A stretch of DNA of 64,000 bases, from contig CM041465.1 of the NCBI GenBank assembly GCA_023213395.1, forward strand, positions 195,183,741-195,247,740. The letters are read 5' to 3'. Numbering within the stretch: the first letter of the stretch is position 1; each line of letters starts with the position of its first letter. The DNA is from Cycas panzhihuaensis (taxonomy: Eukaryota > Cycadophyta). Below the pieces are notes generated by a model. It was not told the DNA's origin. It did not search any database and saw only the letters and a list, made by a program, of their open reading frames with translations. Made by a program: the position numbers and the translations under genes. Positions 28,184 to 41,600 of the stretch are shown here, piece by piece.

Positions 28184-30141
28184 AGAAGGGGATCTATTCA
28201 CTCCATTCCACTTGCATAGAGTCATTTTGCCTCTCCTTCACCTTCAATGTGAAGTATTGAGAGTGCATTCATTTTTTTTAACATTTTGAGAGCATAAAAT
28301 TATAGTATTTTGTATGTTGCTGATTTGTACATATGTGCAAAAATTTAGAGGAGAATATAGGTTTTTGAAGCCGTTCAGCTGCTGGAATAGTCCCGGGAGC
28401 ATTAAAGGCCCAAATTTTTATAAAAAATTAACCATATTAGAATTTGATGAAATTTGGCATACAAGGTCGCCTTCACTAGAGGATCATTTTTGTCTTCTGG
28501 AGAAACTTTAGATTTAGCCTACAACAGTGAATTTTGGCTGTAACAAAAAGGGTAAATTTTGTGGATCAGTGATTTAAAGCACTTTTCCTATTAAAATCCT
28601 TCAATTATATTATGAAGATCTAAAAGTTTTATTAAAGTATCTGGTACATTTATGTCTTAATGTCATTTTAAGATAAATCTCATCAAATTTCATCCACTGG
28701 TTAGTGAGATCTATGCAGTTTTCTCACAGTTGCTGATTTTGCCTACTCAACCCCATAAAGGACATTGCAAGGGCATTTCAGGTAATTTTTTGGCAGAGTT
28801 TATAAATGGTGCAGAAGGGAAAGTTAATGTACATATCAAAATGTAACTTTTGACATATTGAAGTCCAGATTCTGAGATAGTTGATCTGGCATGATTGTTG
28901 CTTTGGTGTTTTTTCGGACAGAATTTTTTTTGTGGATTTTCTAAAATTTGGCTTCATAAATCTATCAGAAACGACATTCTGAACACTTTTTCCTTCTGTT
29001 ATAAATTTAGATTTCATCATTTAGGCCTTCATATTTGTAATTTCTAAAAATTGCCCATTTATCATTATTTGTAAATTTTGTAAAAAAATCACAAAATAGG
29101 GTAAAATAGCATGCATATAAATTTAGAAAAATCATCATTTTCATAACAAGTTGATCCATTTTTTAGCCCATTATGGCTTTTGTATTAAAACTTCCAAAAT
29201 CATATTTGAAAACATTGTACTAAAGCAAGGGAAACCTTGGATCAGAAGCAACATCTGGTTCCCCTGCTAAATCTAGCATGCTTTTCTATTTGCACACATA
29301 GCATAAAGCATCACAAAAGTAGCAACAACAATAAAGCATCACAAAAGCAGCAGCAATAATAAAGCATCACAAAAGCAACAACAACAATAAAGCAAGCAAG
29401 CACATTTGGCAAGTTTCTATTTCAATTTTCAGTTATACGGAAACATCTTACACTATTCCTAAAAGAAATCTCATCCGTATGATCTATACCACCAGTTCTT
29501 GACTTGTGCGCACACTCGCCTTAGTTGAAATAGATAAAGGTTGGCCGAAGTCTAGGCCCTAAGGGAGGTGTGAGTTTCATACTAGGTCTAGTCTTAACCA
29601 AAATAGTGGTGGAGGGACAGCTTAGCCATACCTACAGCCTCCAATTAGGGATAATCTTGATAACCACCCAGGGCAAGATTAAAATTAACCTGGTCCAATA
29701 TCCGTCATAGTCGTAGGATACATAGTACCGTTTGACTCTTCGGAAGAGGTATAAAGCTGCTCATTGGTGAACTGGGTGAGGACTGGGAGTACTTGGGCTC
29801 CACTGTGACTTGGATTTCATCACCAAACGCAGGTGTGGGTATCGCGGGTGAAGGCCCTAATCATATACTAGAAGTCTTAGGCATCGAAACCTCACCTACA
29901 TTTGGATATAAGTGAGAGGTTAGTGACATGACACATCACCACTCTTTGCCAGCTCTACATTAGGCCTCATTCTTGTATCATTACTTATATTTATTTTTTA
30001 ATATAATTGTTGAAAAATAGTTAATCATTGCCCGCTTCTCATCATAATAATCATTTCTACATCCCTACTGCGCCAGGTGTATTAGCCACACATGTCAGTG
30101 GCACATACTTCTATCATCTCTTCTACTTCTTCATCATCACC
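28184..30141 (+). other. copia-1 long 5' leader
   Basis: Nearly 2 kb of sequence between PBS and gag, conserved in the second copy (51919-53855). It has no long open frame. It contains a 28 bp tandem repeat (29303-29386; unit ATAAAGCATCACAAAAG plus a CAA/CAG tail) that is single-copy in copia-2. Confidence 0.7.
29303..29386 (+). repeat. 28 bp tandem repeat x 3 in copia-1 leader
   Basis: Three units of ATAAAGCATCACAAAAG followed by 11 bp of AAC/AGC repeats, plus a partial fourth. Copia-2 has one unit at the equivalent place (~53044), so the array expanded in this copy. Confidence 0.85.
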
Positions 30142-33100
30142 ATATCATCTCAATTCAAGCAAAATGTTAACTATATATTGAAAAGCAAAGAAAATTGGGA
30201 TATATGGTACACTGGAATTAAAAATGCTACAAAGTATGAAGGCCTTTGGAGAGCCCATTTGTAGCCTACACCCAGTACACCAAGCGGCTATAATGCTCGA
30301 GTGGATCCGCTAACGCCTATAGATCTTTGCGTTAAACTACAATGGAAGATAGACGATGAAAAGATTCATACAAGAATTTTGTTGGTCATTGATCACTCCT
30401 TGCATAACTTGATAAACGAAGAGGAACATGATACATCCTGGAAGGTCCTAAAAGTTCTTAGAAAGAACTTTGATACAAAGTCAGATTTAAAATTTGTTCA
30501 TCTTGTTTTGAAAATGAACAAATTAAAAATGTAGAAGGGACGAGCTCATGAGATAATAAATCTCTTTCGACCAATCAAACAGGCAATTGATAAAGACTTT
30601 AAGACCTAATGCATCACTTGGGCATTTTTGATCCAGTCATGTTTACATGTTCCTGATTATAAAAACTTACTTGGAAGTCTTCAATCTAGTGGAACATTGA
30701 AGATACTCAACTTCGAAGAACTTACCGAGAAGTTCATAGAATTTGACAAGACCTTTGATACAAACTTTGTAGCCTCTGACTCTCTTCCAGATGCAACCTT
30801 TGAGGTAGAAGAAGAAGTTTGCTACACAAAAAATCAAGGTCCCTCTCGTGGTAGAGGAAATAACCAAGCAAGAGGAAGAGGAAGAAATATGGGAAATTGT
30901 CCACAAGGTCAATCAAATCCTCAATCACAACCTCGACAGTTTCAAGGCCAAGGGCCACCTCAACAAAGAGCAAGACAGTCAGGTCAAACTAGTACTTCTT
31001 CAGGGACTGGTAATCAAACTATTATATATGATTGGTGTAACCGTAAAGGACACTTAGCAAAAGATTGCAGAACTACCACTTATAAGTTGGCTAAGTTCCA
31101 ACCAAAACATGGAGCTTACAATGTTGAAGAAACTTGTGAAGAATCCTTTAGTGGTGTAGGTTTTGTACAAGCACACATTCAAAGAATTAAGGGATCTTTA
31201 GCATCAAATGCCATTGACCAACCAAAGAGATACTTTGAAGGTCGGTGTGGATATATCACTTGTGAATTCCCTTCACCAATGCCAAGCCCTATTAGAATTG
31301 CTAATAGTGTGGCTCCAATCGATGGACAGTGGATCATGGACATAGGAGCAACTCAACATATAACATGCAATCGCAGTCTATATCAAATATTTGACTCAAA
31401 TATTCATGGAGTTGTTCACATGGCTGATAAATCACAGCAACCTGTTGAAGGAATTGGCAACATTCACCTGAAACTCCCAGGCTTAAAAGATTTTACATTA
31501 CTTGATGTCTTATACATACCCAATCTCAAACAAAACCTACTCTCTTTATCTACACTTGTTTCTCATGGATTTGATCTGAGTGTAACCGCAAATGACCAGA
31601 CTCTTAAGGTCATTCACCCTCCAACTAATCAGGTGGTTTTGACTGGACATCTCTCTGGCAAACTCTTTCGACTAAATGGTTCTCCATCTTCTGAAGCCCA
31701 TTATGCCCAAAGCCCTTGTGCCGATGAAGAATTTGCATTTAATTCCATCTTGACCCATCCAACGTTGTCACCAGAAGCTCTTTGGCATGCTTGTATGGAC
31801 CATGTTCACATTAATAGATGTAGAGATCTTTCTAATACTCTTCCAAACCTTCCAAAGTTTTCCTCTAAGCCCTTTAAATGTGAAGCTTGTATCATTGCCA
31901 AATCTCATGGATAACCCTTTCCCCAAAGTCAGTGGAAATCAAGCCATCCATTACAATTGGTACACTCTGATTTGTGCGGGCCAATGCCCATTCCTTCACT
32001 AAAGGGCAAGCTATATTACATCTCTTTCATTGATGATTTCACTAAAAAAGGATGGGTAGCTTTTCTACACAAGGAAGATGAAGCATTCTGTATATTCAAG
32101 GAATTCAAAGCCCTCACTGAAAAAGAGTCAGGTTATCAACTAAAATGTCTTCGAATTGATAATGGTGACGAATATACCTCACATGAGTTTGAAAGCTACC
32201 TTCGAGACAATGGCATCAAGCATCAAACAACAGTAGTAGGTACCCCACAACAAAATGGAGTTGCCGAGTGCATGAATAGGACAATTATGAACATGGCTCG
32301 TGCTATGTTAATATATAAAAATGTACCTGCCTATCTATAGGTTGAAGCAATCTGGACAGCTATTTATTGTATCAATGTTGTTAGCCCATCAAAGGAAGTA
32401 CAATCACCTAATGAAAAGTGGTCAGGACAAGCCCCCATTGTTCACTACTTTAGAATTTTTGGCTCTACATGCTATGCCCATATTCTGGATACAGATAGAA
32501 ATAAACTCCAGCTAAGGGCATTTAAAGGCATCTTTGTTGGATACCCTATGGATAAGAAAGGGTATAAGGTCTTCATACCTTTACAACGAAAAATCATCGT
32601 TACCAGAGATGTCATTTTTATGGAGACAGAGGACCAGTTACTTAAATTAGACTCCATAGTACCCTCACGCCACTACAATAATGTTATCAAGTATGATGTT
32701 TAGATTCCAAAATTTGGGGATAGACATAAATTACTCCAAATGTTGGAAGCTGACAATAGAGCCTTGGAGGATACAAGTTGTGACTCTGAACCAATGAGTG
32801 CACATCGAGCACCATCTTTTGAAGATAGCAGAGTTGACAAAGGCAAAGCCATTATAGAAGAACCATCCTCTCCACCTTTAATTGATAAAGGCAAAGTAGT
32901 GGTAGAAGGACCATCTTCCTCAGGCACATCAGCATCCTCCTCACAAAATAATCATTTTAATGAACATGATGAGAACCAAGAAGTTGGGGAAATGAGGACA
33001 TCATTCCTAATTCGAGGATCTCAAGAAACCCACCAGCTCAATAAGGACATATGACCGGATGAGGTGGGCAAAACTGGTACTCGAAGTGCCCATAGAGCAA

Positions 33101-34707
33101 GGATGCATGAATCATTATATACTGAGCTTGAACTAGTAGAATTGCACCTTACTCTTAATGACGAGCCCTTAATGTACCGAGAAGCTGTAAAGCATACAGC
33201 TTGGAGAAACGCCATGAACGAAGAGTACCAATCTCTTGTGAAGAACGATACATGGGAGCTTGTTGATCTACCACTTGGCAGAAAGGTAGTTCAAAATAAA
33301 TGGGTGTTCAAAAATAAATATAGATCATATGGCACCCTTGAAAAACACAAGGTGAGGTTGGTAGCTAAAGGATTTACACAAAGGGAAGGCATTGACTACA
33401 CTGAAGTCTTTGCACCTACTACCAAGTGGCCTATAATTAGAACTCTTGTGGACTTGGCTGCTCAACAGGGTTGGAAAATCCACCAACTCGATATTAAGAC
33501 CGCGTTTCTTAATGGAGATCTTGAAGAAGAAATTTACATGGCTCAGCCATAAGGATATGATATCGAAGGTCAAGAGCATAAGGTTTGTAGGCTCAAAAAG
33601 TCCTTGTATGGCCTCAAACAAGCCCCTCGCGCTTGGTTTTCCAATTTGTCTAAAAGGATGAGGCAACTTAGATATGAGGTTTGTGACTATGCAGATATTG
33701 ATGCAACATTGTTCATCAAGCACCATAAAGATAAAGTCACTTATCTCACAATCTTTGTGGATGACATGCTAGTAATGGGTAATAGTGAACAGGCAATAAG
33801 CCAGCTGAAAAAGGACCTTGGCAAAACGTTCAAATTGTCTGATATTAGTTTGATGAAATATTACTTAGGAATTGAAGTAACACAAAAGAATGGAAACTTT
33901 TTCCTCTCCCAAGAAAAATACATCAATGATCTTCTAACCAAGTTTCAATTAGAAGATGCTCGACCAGTGATGTTACCTATGGATCCTAACACCAAACTCT
34001 CAGCTAAAGGTGACACTAGGGAGGCAGCCGCAATACTCTACAGGAAACTTGTAGGTAGTCTCATTTACACTACCAATACAAGGCTAGATATTATATACTC
34101 TGTCAGTATTCTTGCTTGTTATATGACAAATCCTAAGCAAAATCATTGGAAAGCAGCAGTGCGAGTGTTGAGATACCTTAAGATGACCAACAAATATGGT
34201 CTGTTGTATGAACCTAATTTAGACTTCAAGCTTTCTGCATATACAGACTCAGACTTTGCAGGAGATAAAGATACAGGAAGATCTATGTTTGGGTATGTAA
34301 CGTTTCTTGGAACAGCACCAATATCATGGAGATCCAGATGGAAGAAGATAGTTGCAGATTCAACTACCAAAGCTGAATACATTGCTGCTTCTAAGACCAG
34401 TAAAGAGGTGATATGGCTAAGAAAATTATTAGAAACATTAAATATCACCCAAACAAGTCCTACAAGTCTTTATGTGGATAATCAATCAGCAATCTGCATG
34501 GTAAAAAATCCTATATTTCACGATCGTACCAAACACATAAGTACGAAAGTCCACAGGATTAGGGAACTTATTCATGATGGCACAATTTAATTAGATTACT
34601 GCCCTACAACAGATCAAGTGGTCGATATCTTCACTAAACCACTGTAAAGGGTGAAGTTTGAACAGTTCCGAAGGCAGCTCGGCCTTAGGGCCTCCATCTT
34701 CGATTGA
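30142..34707 (+). pseudogene. copia-1 gag-pol polyprotein, ~10 stops
   Basis: One frame reads through with substitution-type stops. The start codon is ATA here but ATG in copia-2. Gag ends with a zinc knuckle, CNRKGHLAKDC, lacking its first Cys (Tyr instead). The protease has DIGATQH for the expected D-T/S-GA. Next come a GAG-pre-integrase zinc site (HACMDHVH...CEAC) and integrase (HSDLCGP, RIDNGDEY, QQNGVAE). RT has [36 protein letters not shown] and FVDDMLV. RNase H has TDSDFAGD and the NQSAI/RTKHI region. Stops occur near 30262, 30532, 31912, 32338, 32701, 33053, 33550, 34588 and 34646. Not functional. Confidence 0.93.
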
Positions 34708-34736
34708 TCAAAGAAGATGGCAACAGGATCATCATA

Positions 34737-34850
34737 CTCTATTCTCTTCGTGAAAACCCCTTGTGGACGCAGAAGAATAAGAGTAAGTCTCTGCTCTATC
34801 CTCTTTGTGAAAACCCCATGTGGGCACAGAAGGATAAGGGTTGTACTTGT
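34737..34850 (+). repeat. 57 bp direct repeat in copia 3' non-coding region
   Basis: Two units (starts 34737 and 34794) share CTCTAT(T/C)CTCTT(C/T)GTGAAAACCCC, then a GTGGAC/GTGGGC-CAGAAG block. The same pair occurs in copia-2 (~58447-58560), so it is a family feature upstream of the PPT. Confidence 0.75.
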
Positions 34851-35155
34851 TTTGGAAAATCAGAACCTATGAAAACCCAAAAGGGCATAGGGGATGACCA
34901 AACAGTATATGGAGACTTAGTAGATTAAGTTGCACATTTAAGCTACTTGGCTATCAGGCTACATCAAAGAGCCACCTTAGCTATTTTTTATTTATAAAAG
35001 GGGCTATAGATCTTAGAAAGTTTGTGGGTTTTTATTCCCCATGAGGGTTTTCCCACAAAAGTGTCATTTAGAATTTCATTGTAATAATGAGGCTCAAATG
35101 AAGACCTCATAGAATAGATTTTCTAAAAATGACCTTCCACCATTAAGGGGGGGAT

Positions 35156-35467
35156 TGAAAGAGGTTAATGTATCAAGATCATTTGTGTAGATTAATTATG
35201 TGACCTTAAGATATATTATTAGCATTAGTTTCTTAATGAAATGTACTTTATGTGCATTTAGATATAATTTAGGGTTCATATCATTAGGCGAGAAAATCCT
35301 AACCCTAATGCTCACCCTCAATAATAAAAGGAGAAATCTCAAGGAGGGAGTAATTATTCATTCTCACCTCCAAGCTTGCTCTTATATCTTGTTTCATCTT
35401 CTTTTTCATTCTCCATTGCCATTGTGTGCATGTGAGTGATTTATCTCCTAGATCCATCCTTCCTTCA
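35156..35467 (+). repeat. copia-1 3' LTR
   Basis: 312 bp. It starts TGAAAGAGGTTAATG after the PPT and ends TTCCTTCA. Confidence 0.92.
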
Positions 35468-36929
35468 TAGGCCCCATTGTTTGGTTTCCTTACCGTGGAT
35501 ACACCTTCTAAACTAGTCAATTTACACCTCCTTGGTGTTGAATAGGTTTTAATTATAATTGAGGTCATGGTGGACCCAAACAATTAGATTTAGAGGTCCT
35601 ACCCAATGCATAAACTGAACATTTGTAAGTGGAGATGAAGTTAACACATGACTTGCCTTAGATACTAAGAAGATGTAAACATGTGTACATAACTATATAT
35701 AAATATTCTCTCTCTCTCTCTCTAATTAGCTTGGGAGGGTATCACTCCATAATGATAGTTCAGTGGTGAACCAATATTGTTGAACCCACTTTCTAGATGA
35801 TACACTTGATCTAATCTCATGCTTGTCATAAGGGATAAGTTGATTACAGTCAATACACGATTTTTACTAATATATAGTGGGTGCTAAGAGTAATTCATTT
35901 TGAAAGGTATGATGGTGATTAGCCTACCTATAGGGCATTAGACCTTAAGGCTTATAACAAGAGTGACTTTTTGGTAAATCATGAGTAATGAGAAACCTAA
36001 AACCAAGTCCTTAAGGGATGAACTGATGGTAGTTGAAGGGATATCTAGTGAATGAGAGGCATTAATTAACAAACCTTAAGAGAAAATCTAGAGTGGGCCT
36101 TAGAGACTTACTATAATGAGGATTATGTGATACACTAAAAGGGTAGTGCACACAAGATGTTAATAGAGTGAATCAAAGATCATTAGTGAACTTATCTTAA
36201 ATGCAAGTAAATGAGGTCTAAAGGTTGCTTATCCATAGGTATAATTTGCTTGAGAAAGGAAAGAATGCTACAAGATTTAGAGAAAGTAAACAAGAAGGAT
36301 TACATGTGCCATCTCTATAAGTTTGGGATTAACTAGTTTGTTTAGTAACCAAAGCCACTAAATAGAGCAACTAATACCAAGCTTATGAAAATAGAAGTTT
36401 GGATTGCATCAACTACCCTAATGAAAAGTCAAATATGATTCAAGGGACATGTCCAAGAAGAGTCATAAGAATACCTATCAGTGTTAAGTAACCTCAATTA
36501 ACTAATGTTCATATGATGCTTCTTAAAGAGGGACTCGATGCTTATTAAATAGATCTAAGAACCTATTTAGTAAGGATTAGATCTCTTAAATATGTCAAAT
36601 TCTCCCTTGGTTATTTTAGAGCATAAGAGGCTTTTAGGGACCTACACTTTGATAAGGCTCTACCTAGCCCACAATTCTCACATGAGTTTATCCTTATAAG
36701 TGCTTTCTTTTATTCCTAAGTGTGTTGCTTTCAAATCCATATCATATCCACTTTTCTTTTTAGAGATTTGGTTACCTCATATTCATAAAAAAAGTATAAA
36801 GTCCACATGCCCCCAAGCATTGGGCTTAAAAAATAAGGTTACAATTTAAGCTCATTGTAGGGTATATGTAGTTTATCTTTATTTTATAGTGAGACTACTT
36901 AACCTTTCTAGGAATAATACTATTTTAAG
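35468..36929. other. probable gypsy 3' non-coding/LTR remnant
   Basis: No coding region. It lies directly downstream (minus strand) of the gypsy integrase remnant and contains GCTTGGGGGCATGTGG near 36820-36805. It holds a (CT)8 run at ~35708-35722. It is probably that element's untranslated 3' region and LTR, but I cannot define LTR ends. Confidence 0.4.
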
Positions 36930-38655
36930 TTAATGGTTCTCTAGAATTTGAGGCCTTCAAGGGTGACCAAATGGTAAGCTCCATTATGAATCTCTTTAAT
37001 GACCAAGTAGGGATTGACATGCTTAGGAGCAAACTTGTTTTGTTTATCACAAAGGTACTCCAACTTAAGCATTTTTTCATCCACATGGAATTTTCTAGGC
37101 TTGAGGCTTTTATCATGAGCAGTGTAGGCTTTGTTCTTAAAAAGCAATTTCTTTTGGTAGGCCTTTATATGGGTCTCATCCATTTTCTTAAGCTCTAAAA
37201 GTTTGGATTGCCTTATCAATTATTCATCTATGAATCTTTTAAGTGATACTTAAAGGGAAAGGATCTCAACCCCCAAGAGAAGGATGACTTCAGTGCCATA
37301 AACCAAGGAGAATGGGTCATCCCTATCACATTTTACATAAAGGTGTGATAGGCCCAGAAGGCAATAAATAATTAGGTGTACCAATCCTGATGTAAAGTAG
37401 CCAACATTTTTATCAAAATTTTAGCTAACATCTTATTAAAGGCTTTAATTTGGTCATTAACCTAAGGATAATATGGAGATGACATGCGATGTATAATATG
37501 AAACTTTTCACATGGCTTGTTAACTTGGATGTTGCAAAATTAGGTCCCATTGTTAGTGATGATGGTGTTAGGGATCCCAAATCTTAAAATGATATGCTAA
37601 AAGATGAAGGTAATGATGACCTTCCTTATCTAACAATAAGTGGAATAACTTCACTCTACTTTATAAAATACTCCATGGTGATTAGGATGAACTTATGACC
37701 ACCCAATGATAGAGGGTAAACTTGCCCAATGAGATCAAGACCCCATTGGAAGAATGGCTAAGGCAAGATAACAACATAAGTGATGTTGTCGATTAATGAA
37801 TTAAGGAGGAGTGTACTTGACACTTCTTATATTTCTATGCATTGGCATATGTAACCTTGAAATGGTAGGCTAGTATTATCCTATATGAAGGATATAGTAG
37901 GTAATGGACTGGCCACTAGAGTGACTACCACATATACCATCATGCTATTTTGTTAGAGCAGCTTGTGCTTTCAAAGGAGTGAGGCATCTCAATAAGACAC
38001 TATTGAAGAAGTGCTTATAAAGAACCTCGTTTAAGAGTAGATGGTACCATGTAGCTACTCTAGCTCTCTTTATTTTCTTGGAAGAGGCATCTGAAGGGTA
38101 AGTATAATCTTGTAGGAAGGTTAAGATATTCTTTTACTAGTTAAGTTTGCTTGGGACAACATTGACTTGAAAGATGTACTCAGCTAGGAGTGTATCATTT
38201 ATGATACTATTATCTATGTTGGGAAGGGGTGCTAAATCTAGTTGATCAGTGATAACCATATTCATTTTTAACTTGTTATCAATCATTCATAAGTTGAACC
38301 CTTAAAGTAATAAGGCTCATTTACTTACTTGTCTAGTAAGATTAGTTTTAATAAGCAAGAAGCAAATTGGTTCTATTTACACAATGACTTGGGTGGTGTT
38401 GCTAAGTAAGTAATGACAGAACTTCTTAGTTGTAAAGACTAAGGCCAAGCACTTCTTTTTAAGTAATGAATAATTTATTTCCATGATAATCAAATTGTGG
38501 TTAATAAAATATAAGGCTTACTCATGTTAAAATTCATCTTCTTGGGCAAGCATACCCTCAAGGGATTTGTAGCATTCCAAACACTTTAAAAGGATATATG
38601 GATGACCTTCCTTAAGAGCAAATTCTCTCCTTTGCCACCTTAATTATCGACTTTA
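36930..38655 (-). pseudogene. Tat-like Ty3/gypsy RNase H-integrase remnant
   Basis: Reading the minus strand downward from 38655, the order is RNase H (MLAQEDEF, ALYFINHNLI, KKFCHYLLSN), a linker, then integrase with PYYPQ, W-YHTF and a C-terminal segment (36941-37219; KAYQKKLLFKNKAY and GAYHLVTLEG). The C-terminus matches the post-core integrase region of plant Tat-lineage gypsy elements. Many stops and frameshifts. The 5' side is cut at ~38655 by the LINE. Confidence 0.75.
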
Positions 38656-38664
38656 TCCTCTAAT

Positions 38665-41600
38665 TATGCAGAATCTTAACTTCCATCAGTGACATTTGCT
38701 TCTCCTTGACGTTATTAATATTCTCCCTGATCTTTGTGAAGATAATGTTAAAGATAGCATTCAGATCCATCCGTCTCTCCTGAAAGATCCTTCTTTTTCT
38801 TTCCTTCCAAATGTTCCACGACAGCATTGGGAAAGCACTTTTCCACAAGTTGCCTAATAATCTACTCCTGAAAGGACTTTGCCAAGAAGACTATTGGTCC
38901 TTAATGTTTCTAGAAAATATCCAATTCACCTCTAATTTATTGAGCAGAAGCCCCCAAAACTCTCTAGAGGAGGAACACCAGAGAAGAATATGATCCACGG
39001 ATTCCTCCTCTTTACAACAAAGAATACACTTATTAGTCATGTGAAAACCTCTCTTTTTGAGATTATCCACAGTTAGAATTTTCTTCCTAAGATATATCCA
39101 CCAAAAAACAATAATCTTAGGAATGAGATCTAGTTTCCAGACCCCTTCCAAGGTCTAATTCCTCTGGTCCCCTCTCTCTAAACAGAGGAAGTGATATCCC
39201 TGCTTGACAGTGTACTCCCTAGAATGGTTTGAGGGCCATACAACTGTATCTATCATCATTGTCTTTGGAATATAGTATTTGCCAAGAATCTTTTTGAGTT
39301 TAGTGAGACCTTCTTGAGGTAAAGACTCCCACTAGAGTTCATCGAAATTCCTCTAATTTCTGGCTCTCTCCCTCACAATCCAATAGCCTTTCATGTAAGT
39401 GTCAAATAATCTTTTACATAGGGCCTAAAGGGGAGTTAAAACTGGACAGTGCTTTAGGCCTTTTTCACTACACTAAGCATCCTCCCAAAATTTTATAGTA
39501 TTTCCATTACCCAAACTCCACTTCAAACCAGCTCTCACCATGTTTCAAGCTTTAAGTAGGCTCCTCCAAACAACTGAGCTAGAGGGGGGAACCACATTCT
39601 TAAGGAGATAGCCACCTTGAAGATGCTTCTGAAATAGGATCTTCTCCCATAGTCCCTCACCACCTTTGACTAGACGCCAACCCAGCTTGGCCACAAGGGC
39701 AAAATTAAATGTTGATATTCTTCTAAGATTTAAACCGCCAACCCATTTCAGTGTACAAACTTTATTCCAGCTTACCAGGTGAATTCTATCCTTTTCCTCA
39801 ATGCCAGACCAAAGGAATCTCTTCTGGATGGACTCCAAGATAGTGAAGATGCCAAGTGGCATTCTAAAAATGGACATCCAAGATATTGGGATACTTTGTA
39901 AAGATGTAGCCACAAGTTGAAGCTTCCCCACTTGGCTGAGAAGGGCCCCTTTCTAACCTGCCAGTTTCCTTTGAATTCGGTCAATGAGAGGGTTCCACAT
40001 ATCCTTAAATATCTTACCTATAAAAAGGGGCATACCAAGGTATGATGTAGGCAGCTTCTTGATTTCCATTTCTAAAATTCCACTAAACCTTCTTTGGGTA
40101 ATCCCCAAGGTATTTATAAAGTAGACATTACTTTTATTCAGGTTTACCTTTTGGTTTGTGGCCAATTTGAAGCTTCTCAAGCCTTCTTTAATCTTGGAAG
40201 CCTCCTTGATGGTTGATTTTCCTAGAAATATGTTATCATCCACAAATTGGTGGTGGACAACATTGTCCACCCCAGTTGTTGGTCGTAAACCTTTAATAAG
40301 CCTTTGTCTTTTTGTAGCCTCCATGGCTCTGCCCAACATTTCTATCATGGAAATATAGAGGAAGGGAGAAAGGGGATCTCCTTGTCTCAATCCTTTATAG
40401 CCCAGAAAAAATCAGGATGATGTGCCGTTGATGATAATTGAGTATTGGGGGCTAGATATGTAGAGCTTAATCCAAGCCCTCTATTTCGCGCCAAACCCAA
40501 ATGCCTCTAAGCACTCCAAAAGGCAATCCTATGAGACTTTATCGAAAGCCTTCAAGAGGTCTATCTTAATAAGCATCGCGGGCTCCTTCCTCTCCTTTAC
40601 TGAGTAGATTGTTTTATGAACCATAATAATACCATTAGTAATATGTCTGCCTTGGACAAAGCCATCTTAATTCTGAGAAGTTATGCAGGGCATGATCTTT
40701 TTTAATCTGTTGGCTAACACCTTAGTTAAGATCTTGTATTTAATATTCCAGAGGCTGATAGGATGGAACTACTCCATCCACTTTGCCCCTTCCTTTTTTA
40801 GAATGAGAATTAGAAATGTGGCTTCCCATTCTTGAAGGATCTTTTGATTTGAATGAAACTCCTACATCACCTCCATGAGATCATCCTTAATAATGTCCCA
40901 AAATTCCTAGAAGAACCCTAGAGGAAAACCATCCGAGCCCAGAGCTTTATCCCTCTTCATGCCAAAAACTGCCAATTTGACCTTATCCTATGTGAACAAA
41001 AGCTATCAACTAGGAATTTTGAGAATCGTCGACCAAACTGAGAATGTTCCTTAGAAAATCCTTTCTAACATCCTTGTCCCCCCCTTGCGGTTCAACAAAT
41101 AAATCTTTGAAATAGTCACTAGCAAGGTCCTTCAAATCTTTAATGGAGTTTACTACTAAACCATCTTTCCTTTGAAGACTAGTGATCCTATTACTCACTT
41201 TATGCTTTACTGTAGTCATGTGGAAGAATTTAGTGTTTCTATCCCTTTCAACAAGCCAAATAGCCCTAAACTCTTGCCTCCAGTGAATTTCTTCTTTATT
41301 AAGTAGCTCCTCTAGGTTTTCGACGAAGTCCCTTTCTGTTTTGTCCAAAGCTTGGGATCTACCCTCCTATTGAATCCTACTCTCGATTTCGTTCAAGTCC
41401 TTGATGGTTTGATCCTTGAGAGAATGGATGTTCTAGAATACATTCTTATTCCAAGCTTTAACTTGCCTTTTCACCCAATTTAACTTCTTCAAGAATTTGT
41501 ACATGGCATGACCCTGTATTTTGACATTCTACCATTCCTCGACCTTTTTCTGGAAGTCTGGGTGTCTGATCCATATCATTTCAAATCTGAAGGGGGATCC

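Larger units (their letters stand above)
27857..35467 (+). mobile_element. Ty1/copia LTR retrotransposon (copia-1)
   Basis: Full-length but inactive element of 7.6 kb. The LTRs are both 312 bp (27857-28168 and 35156-35467). Other parts are the PBS TGGTATCAGAGCT (28171-28183), a ~1.97 kb leader, one gag-pol frame (30142-34707) in copia order (integrase before RT) and the PPT AAGGGGGGGA (35145-35154). By hand count the LTRs differ at ~18 positions (~6%), so it is an old insertion. The flanking 5-mers, GAAAG on the left and TAGGC on the right, do not match. It is the same family as copia-2. Confidence 0.92.

Noticed and set aside
28314-28511. 65-codon frame in the copia-1 leader as an extra gene
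   Set aside because: The corresponding region of copia-2 has no intact frame, and the peptide matches nothing I recognise.
29303-29386. CRISPR-like repeat array
   Set aside because: Directly abutting 28 bp units without spacers in a plant retroelement leader; this is an ordinary tandem repeat.
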